From NCBI RefSeq assembly GCF_001455965.1, contig NZ_LKKO01000049.1:1-44310 (forward strand): DNA of 44,310 bases, in the 5' to 3' direction. Within the stretch, counting starts at the first letter, position 1, and each line of letters begins with the position of its first letter. A program made the position numbers and the translations under genes. The notes beneath the pieces were generated by a model. That model had not been told where the DNA came from. It worked only from the letters and a program-made list of their open reading frames with translations, and searched no databases. The DNA comes from Methylobacterium sp. GXS13. Lineage in GTDB: Bacteria; Pseudomonadota; Alphaproteobacteria; Rhizobiales; Beijerinckiaceae. Below are positions 40,994-44,310 of this stretch, piece by piece.

Positions 40994-41773
40994 TCAGAAC
41001 GTCCCAGGATAGGCCCCGCCATCCATCAGTAGGTTCTGGCCGGTGATGAACCCGGCCTGCTGGCTGCACAGGAACGCGCAGGCGGCGCCGAACTCGTCCG
41101 GACGGCCGAAGCGCCCCGCGGGGTTGTCGCGAGCCCGGGCTTCGAGGAATGCCTCCACGCTGGTGCCGGCCTTGGCGGCGCCGGCGGCGGCGTTGCTGCG
41201 GATCCGGTCGGTGTCGAACGGGCCGGGCAGGAGGTTGTTGAGCGTCACGTTGTGCCGCACCGTCTGGCGGGCGAGGCCGGCCACGAAGCCCGTAAGCCCC
41301 GAGCGGGCGCCGTTCGACAGGCCGAGATGCGCGATCGGCGCCTTCACGGCCCCGGAGGTGATGTTGACGATCCGGCCGAACTTCCGCCCGATCATGCCGT
41401 CGACCGTGGCCTTGATGAGCGCGATCGGTGCCAGCATGTTGGCGTCGAGCGCCCGGATCCAGGCGTCGCGGTCCCACTCGCGAAAATCCCCCGGGGGCGG
41501 GCCGCCGGCATTGGTGACCAGGATGTCGGGCTCCGGACAGGCGGCGAGCGCGGCGGCCCGGCCCGCGTCGGTGGCGATGTCGCCGGCCACCACGGTCACC
41601 GCCGCGCCGGTCTCCCGGCGGATGGCGTCGGCGGTCGCCTCCAGGGTCTCCCGGGTGCGGGCCGTGATCGTCACCGCAACGCCCTCGCGGGCGAGCGCTA
41701 GCGCCCAGCCCCGGCCGAGCCCCTTGCTAGCCGCGCATACGAGGGCCCGGCGCCCGCTCAAACCCAGATCCAT
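40994..41773 (-). CDS. Atypical short-chain dehydrogenase/reductase (SDR) family protein
   Basis: The 259-residue protein has the SDR fold: an altered nucleotide-binding loop VCAASKGLGRGWALALAREG, DILVTNAGGPPPG (NAG motif), and the C-terminal GQNLLMDGGAYPGTF. The catalytic serine region ITSGAVKAPIAHLGLSNGAR is present, but the YxxxK motif that should follow is LSNGAR, without the tyrosine and lysine. It may therefore not reduce carbonyls in the usual way. A good ribosome site (GGAGGCATCG) precedes the ATG at 41773; the frame is open to 41902. The substrate is unknown. Confidence 0.78.
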   Translation of the reverse strand: MDLGLSGRRALVCAASKGLGRGWALALAREGVAVTITARTRETLEATADAIRRETGAAVTVVAGDIATDAGRAAALAACPEPDILVTNAGGPPPGDFREWDRDAWIRALDANMLAPIALIKATVDGMIGRKFGRIVNITSGAVKAPIAHLGLSNGARSGLTGFVAGLARQTVRHNVTLNNLLPGPFDTDRIRSNAAAGAAKAGTSVEAFLEARARDNPAGRFGRPDEFGAACAFLCSQQAGFITGQNLLMDGGAYPGTF

Positions 41774-41960
41774 CGATGCCTCCGAGAACCGGCCCTCCCA
41801 GGGAGGGCTTCCGCGAGCGTGATACCGCGCCGAATTCGCAGGCGTCACCCGGGCTCGGGTTGGGAGATCCGCGGGCATGGGATGATCATCTGCCGGGTTC
41901 ATCCGGAAGTATTACTGAACCCGATGCGATATACGCGATTGACCAGTCATGGAGGTGACC

Positions 41961-42647
41961 ATGACGACACTGCGTACTCCGGTTGTCGGATTCGTGCTCT
42001 ATATCCTGTCGGCCGGACTGGCGGCGGCGCAGCCGGCCGTCACCGGAACCGGCGGCGATCCGCTCACCACCGAGAAGGCGCCGAACACCACGGCGCTCGG
42101 GCAGACCAAGCCGCCTAGCCGGGCCGCCAGCCCGGTCGCGACCAAGCCGATCGAGCGCCGGACGCCGCGCCAAGCCGCGGACGACGCGATCAGCACCCGG
42201 ATCTGCATCGGCTGCCGCCCGGATCCCGGCACCACCGGCTCCCTGCCGGGTGCCACCGCCTCGGTTGCCCCGATCGCTCCGGCCGCGGGCAAAGGCGACG
42301 TGAAGCTCGACGAGCTTCGGACCCTGGCCGAACCCAAGCAGCAATCCGACCTCGACACGCTCCCCCTGGCCTCGGCGCATCGCGAGCAGGCGAGTTCGGC
42401 CCAGGAGAGGACCGACGGCCTCTGGCAATCGTGGCTCGTCTCGGTCTGCGCCGGCTGCGGCGATCAGAAGCCGGCCCGGGCGCTGAAGCTCGAGGATTGG
42501 CCGAACCGGGAGGCTGCGGCGACCCCGGGCGCGGGCGACCGCAGGCCGCCGCCGACCCCGGTGCGAGCCGCCGAGAGCGCTCCGCACCGGAGCCTCGCGG
42601 CGGATCTCTCGCCGGAGAACATCACTGGGATCCGCCGCATGCCCTGA
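41961..42647 (+). CDS. Exported Pro/Ala-rich protein with two CxxC motifs
   Basis: This 228-residue product starts MTTLRTPVVGFVLYILSAGL with GGAGGTGACC upstream, has a signal peptide (cut after LAAA or AAAQ), and a low-complexity mature part. Two cysteine pairs stand out: RICIGCRPD (about residue 80) and SVCAGCGDQ (about 160), each CxxC-like, in otherwise disordered sequence. They could bind metal or heme poorly (no CH after), or form disulfides. No family is recognised. It converges with the small membrane gene at 42660-42842. Confidence 0.6.
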   Translation: MTTLRTPVVGFVLYILSAGLAAAQPAVTGTGGDPLTTEKAPNTTALGQTKPPSRAASPVATKPIERRTPRQAADDAISTRICIGCRPDPGTTGSLPGATASVAPIAPAAGKGDVKLDELRTLAEPKQQSDLDTLPLASAHREQASSAQERTDGLWQSWLVSVCAGCGDQKPARALKLEDWPNREAAATPGAGDRRPPPTPVRAAESAPHRSLAADLSPENITGIRRMP

Positions 42648-42659
42648 GGGGGGCGGCGC

Positions 42660-42842
42660 TCACCAGGTGCGCAGATCGCGGCGCGACGGCGTGTCTGGCA
42701 CCTCGTCGAGGCCGGGGGCCACGAACCCGGCCCAGAGCAGGGCTCCGACGCCGGTGAGCAGCGGGGCGGTGATACTGAGAACGAGGCTGAGGGTCACGGC
42801 GGCCTGCTCGCTGGACAGCTTCGAATTGTCCGAATGCAGCAA
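42660..42842 (-). CDS. Small single-pass membrane protein
   Basis: The 60-residue product has a short polar start (MLHSDNSKLSSEQAA), one membrane helix (VTLSLVLSITAPLLTGVGAL) and a charged tail DEVPDTPSRRDLRTW. No family is recognised. It may be a small inner-membrane protein. It converges on the CxxC protein gene. Confidence 0.5.
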   Translation of the reverse strand: MLHSDNSKLSSEQAAVTLSLVLSITAPLLTGVGALLWAGFVAPGLDEVPDTPSRRDLRTW

Positions 42843-43316
42843 TCATCGCCAGGAAGTGTTGTTTTGACCTTAAGATGATCGGTCGGTTTGGCGGCGTGCC
42901 GTGTCTTTGTGCGTGGCGCAAAGCGATTTCGCGCATTACCTCCGAACGGTGCAGGTCCCGGGATCGCTCCGCCACCCCACCGCGGTGACGGCGTGGGACG
43001 ATGGCGCGCCGACGGCCGGTTCTGTGCGTGCCCTGCCCGCTCAGCCCATGTCGCCCGAGACCTCGGGTCTCGCCGATAGGGGCGGCCCTGTTCGTGTCCG
43101 TCGCCCGAACCGGATCGGTCGGGCCGGGGGCACCGGCGAGGCGGGCGAGCAAAGCTCCCCCTCCCGCCGCGCCGGTACTGACCGGCGCGGGGGTTACGCA
43201 AGTCAGTAATCTTCGTCTAGCATTCTCACTATGGAGTCGCCAATCAGCGGTTTATACGGAGCGATATAGCAGAGATCGCTTTTTGGCTTGATCCTGTACT
43301 GTGTTGAGTTGGCTTC
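42843..43316. other. Gene-free stretch with a palindrome
   Basis: No frame on either strand looks coding. A perfect 10-bp hairpin lies at 43167-43190, listed separately. Bases 43200-43316 are less GC-rich and may hold the promoter of the gene at 43317. Confidence 0.45.
43167..43190. repeat. 10-bp inverted repeat
   Basis: CCGCGCCGGT (43167-43176) and ACCGGCGCGG (43181-43190) pair perfectly around ACTG. No T run follows on either strand; it may be a weak terminator or just a palindrome. Confidence 0.5.
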
Positions 43317-43598
43317 ATGGCGACCCTTCTCGCGGATCCGTTCGGCCGTCAGCTCTTGAGCCTGCTCACCGCGGAGTACGGCCTGCCCGGTGATCCCGGG
43401 CGGCGGGCCCTCCGGCACGAGCTGCAGCAGCTTCAGCTGCGCGCCGAGGCCGGGAGCGCGCCGCGACCGGTGCGGATGGCGATCCGCGCGGCGCTCTCGG
43501 CGCTCCGGGCGGAGTTTTCGGGGCCCTGCCCCGTCGTTCCGGCGGCGGCCGTGCCCGAGTGCCGCGCCGTCGAAGGCGGCCCCCAGCCCGCGCTGTGA
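43317..43598 (+). CDS. Small hypothetical protein
   Basis: This 93-residue product is mostly helical (MATLLADPFGRQLLSLLTAE, RRALRHELQQLQLRAEAG, RPVRMAIRAALSALRAEF), with a Pro/Gly-rich end. It is soluble. No family is recognised. Codon use fits the genome. Confidence 0.5.
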   Translation: MATLLADPFGRQLLSLLTAEYGLPGDPGRRALRHELQQLQLRAEAGSAPRPVRMAIRAALSALRAEFSGPCPVVPAAAVPECRAVEGGPQPAL

Positions 43599-43695
43599 CG
43601 CGCGCAACGGCCGGGGCGCTCGGCACTCTTCATCGGGCTGTTACAACCGAGACTTAAAGCCATCCTGCGCGACATCATCTCGGGAGATAAGGCGG

Positions 43696-43947
43696 ATGCC
43701 GGCCCATTATTGTATTAACCCGCTCGATCCCTATGCCGAGCAGGAAGTGCTGGTCACCTACGACGATCATCGGCCGTTCGTGTCGGTCCGGTCGGCGATC
43801 GACGAGGACGGTTACGACATCCTGGCCGACCTGTCCGAGGAATGCGTCCGAATCCTAGAGCTCGAGATCGCCGTGTATCACGGCCATAGCGAGCCCTATG
43901 CCTGGGCGCAGCATGCGGTCGACGTGGTCGCCGCTCCCGCCGCGTGA
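43696..43947 (+). CDS. Small acidic hypothetical protein
   Basis: The 83-residue protein starts MPAHYCINPLDPYAEQEVLV and is acidic, with aromatic residues (TYDDHRPFVSVRSAID, EDGYDILADLSEECVRILEL). It has no membrane segment. No family is recognised. The start has GATAAGGCGG before it. The convergent neighbour ends 16 bases away. Confidence 0.6.
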   Translation: MPAHYCINPLDPYAEQEVLVTYDDHRPFVSVRSAIDEDGYDILADLSEECVRILELEIAVYHGHSEPYAWAQHAVDVVAAPAA

Positions 43948-43963
43948 GCCCGGCGCGGCCGCG

Positions 43964-44310
43964 TCAGGGCCGGGTCGGCTCGGCGGCGAGCGCCCCGAAC
44001 TCGCTGACCATGCATTCGTGCATGCGCCGCAGCCACATATGCGCCTCCGTGGCCCGGGCTTCCGCCCGGTCGGCCCGCTCGGCCGCCAAGCGGACCTGTT
44101 CCTCGGCCCGCTCCGCACGGGTGACCGCTTCGCGCATCGTCGCCTCGGCATGGCGGGCCCGGTCCTCGGCCGCCCGCGCCGCCGCATCCGAGTCCCGCAC
44201 CGCGCGCTGCGCCTCTCGGACCGAGTCCCGCGCGCGCTTCTGCAGCGCGGCGGCCCGGGCCGCGACGCCCCGGACCGCCAGCAGCGAGGCCGACCAATCC
44301 TCGTCCTCGG
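43964..44310 (-). CDS. Coiled-coil protein, 5' end beyond the window
   Basis: The open frame continues past the window edge, so the start is not seen. The visible 115 residues include DEDWSASLLAVRGVAARAAA and a long Ala/Arg/Glu heptad-rich helix (ARAAEDRARHAEATMREAVT, RAERAEEQVRLAAERADRAE), then MWLRRMHECMVSEFGALAAE. It should form an extended coiled coil in the cytoplasm. No family is recognised. Confidence 0.6.
   Translation of the reverse strand, partial: EDEDWSASLLAVRGVAARAAALQKRARDSVREAQRAVRDSDAAARAAEDRARHAEATMREAVTRAERAEEQVRLAAERADRAEARATEAHMWLRRMHECMVSEFGALAAEPTRP

Noticed and set aside
39809..41032. 407-codon plus-strand frame
   Set aside because: It is antisense to the DnaB-like ATPase gene, which has Walker motifs and a proper start; a shadow.
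43167..43190. Palindrome considered as an attachment or transposon end
   Set aside because: No integrase, no second copy and no target duplication were seen; kept only as an inverted repeat.

Overview
The window is high-GC alphaproteobacterial chromosomal DNA, most likely Methylobacteriaceae (Methylobacterium or a close relative). This rests on the gene set and codon style: Rhizobiales Omp31/RopB-like beta-barrels, an IalB protein, a MucR regulator, a DUF502 protein next to recG, malate synthase G, and a fliK plus SLT-transglycosylase pair as in rhizobial flagellar loci. It also rests on many short alphaproteobacterial hypothetical genes. The genus is inferred by eye, with no database search. 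No rRNA, tRNA, CRISPR array, intact insertion sequence or prophage was seen.

Layout. Positions 1-4.4 kb hold two very similar outer-membrane beta-barrel genes in opposite orientation, around small hypothetical genes and a possible orphan small RNA. Positions 4.7-9.6 kb hold a small secreted protein, a divergent GlxA-type regulator and DJ-1/PfpI pair, hspQ, a broken DUF4424 gene (one frameshift, one in-frame TAG) and an IalB protein. Positions 10-14.7 kb hold a degenerate AMP-binding-fold protein, a receiver-like protein, a decayed HTH antitoxin-like remnant, a UbiH-type monooxygenase, and a haloacetate-dehalogenase-like hydrolase lacking its nucleophile. Positions 14.8-19.6 kb hold recG (unusual motif III, and a perfect 52-bp palindrome across its stop), a small membrane protein, DUF502 and a KDG-type sugar kinase. 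An AT-rich gene-free stretch leads to a PAS-HTH regulator and mucR (20.4-22.1 kb).

Positions 23.3-29.4 kb hold a DUF308 (HdeD-like) membrane protein fused to a permuted papain-like domain, a serine hydrolase, an SMR transporter, and a TonB-dependent receptor behind a cobalamin riboswitch. Positions 29.9-34.8 kb hold a SleB-type wall hydrolase, small proteins and the wreck of a flagellar locus. There, 3' pieces of fliK (minus) and fliG (plus) abut back to back, as expected if a deletion removed everything between them, and the adjacent flhB carries an in-frame TAG just after its NPTH self-cleavage site. Positions 34.9-39.2 kb hold glcB with a divergent LysR gene, and a class II aldolase. Positions 39.2-44.3 kb hold dispersed repeats, a possible LexA-like site, an orphan DnaB-like ATPase, an atypical SDR, a secreted CxxC protein, small hypothetical genes, and a coiled-coil protein running off the end.

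How the parts fit. Most of the window is housekeeping and accessory genes in short transcription units. The clearest regulatory links are the B12 riboswitch controlling the receptor, the GlxA-type regulator divergent from its DJ-1 neighbour, and the LysR gene divergent from glcB. The strongest evolutionary signal is gene loss: the flagellar scar, broken flhB, broken DUF4424 and the antitoxin remnant. No complete new multi-gene system could be demonstrated. The best candidates for new biology are the DUF308-peptidase fusion, several proteins that keep a family fold but lose its catalytic residues, and the recG palindrome.
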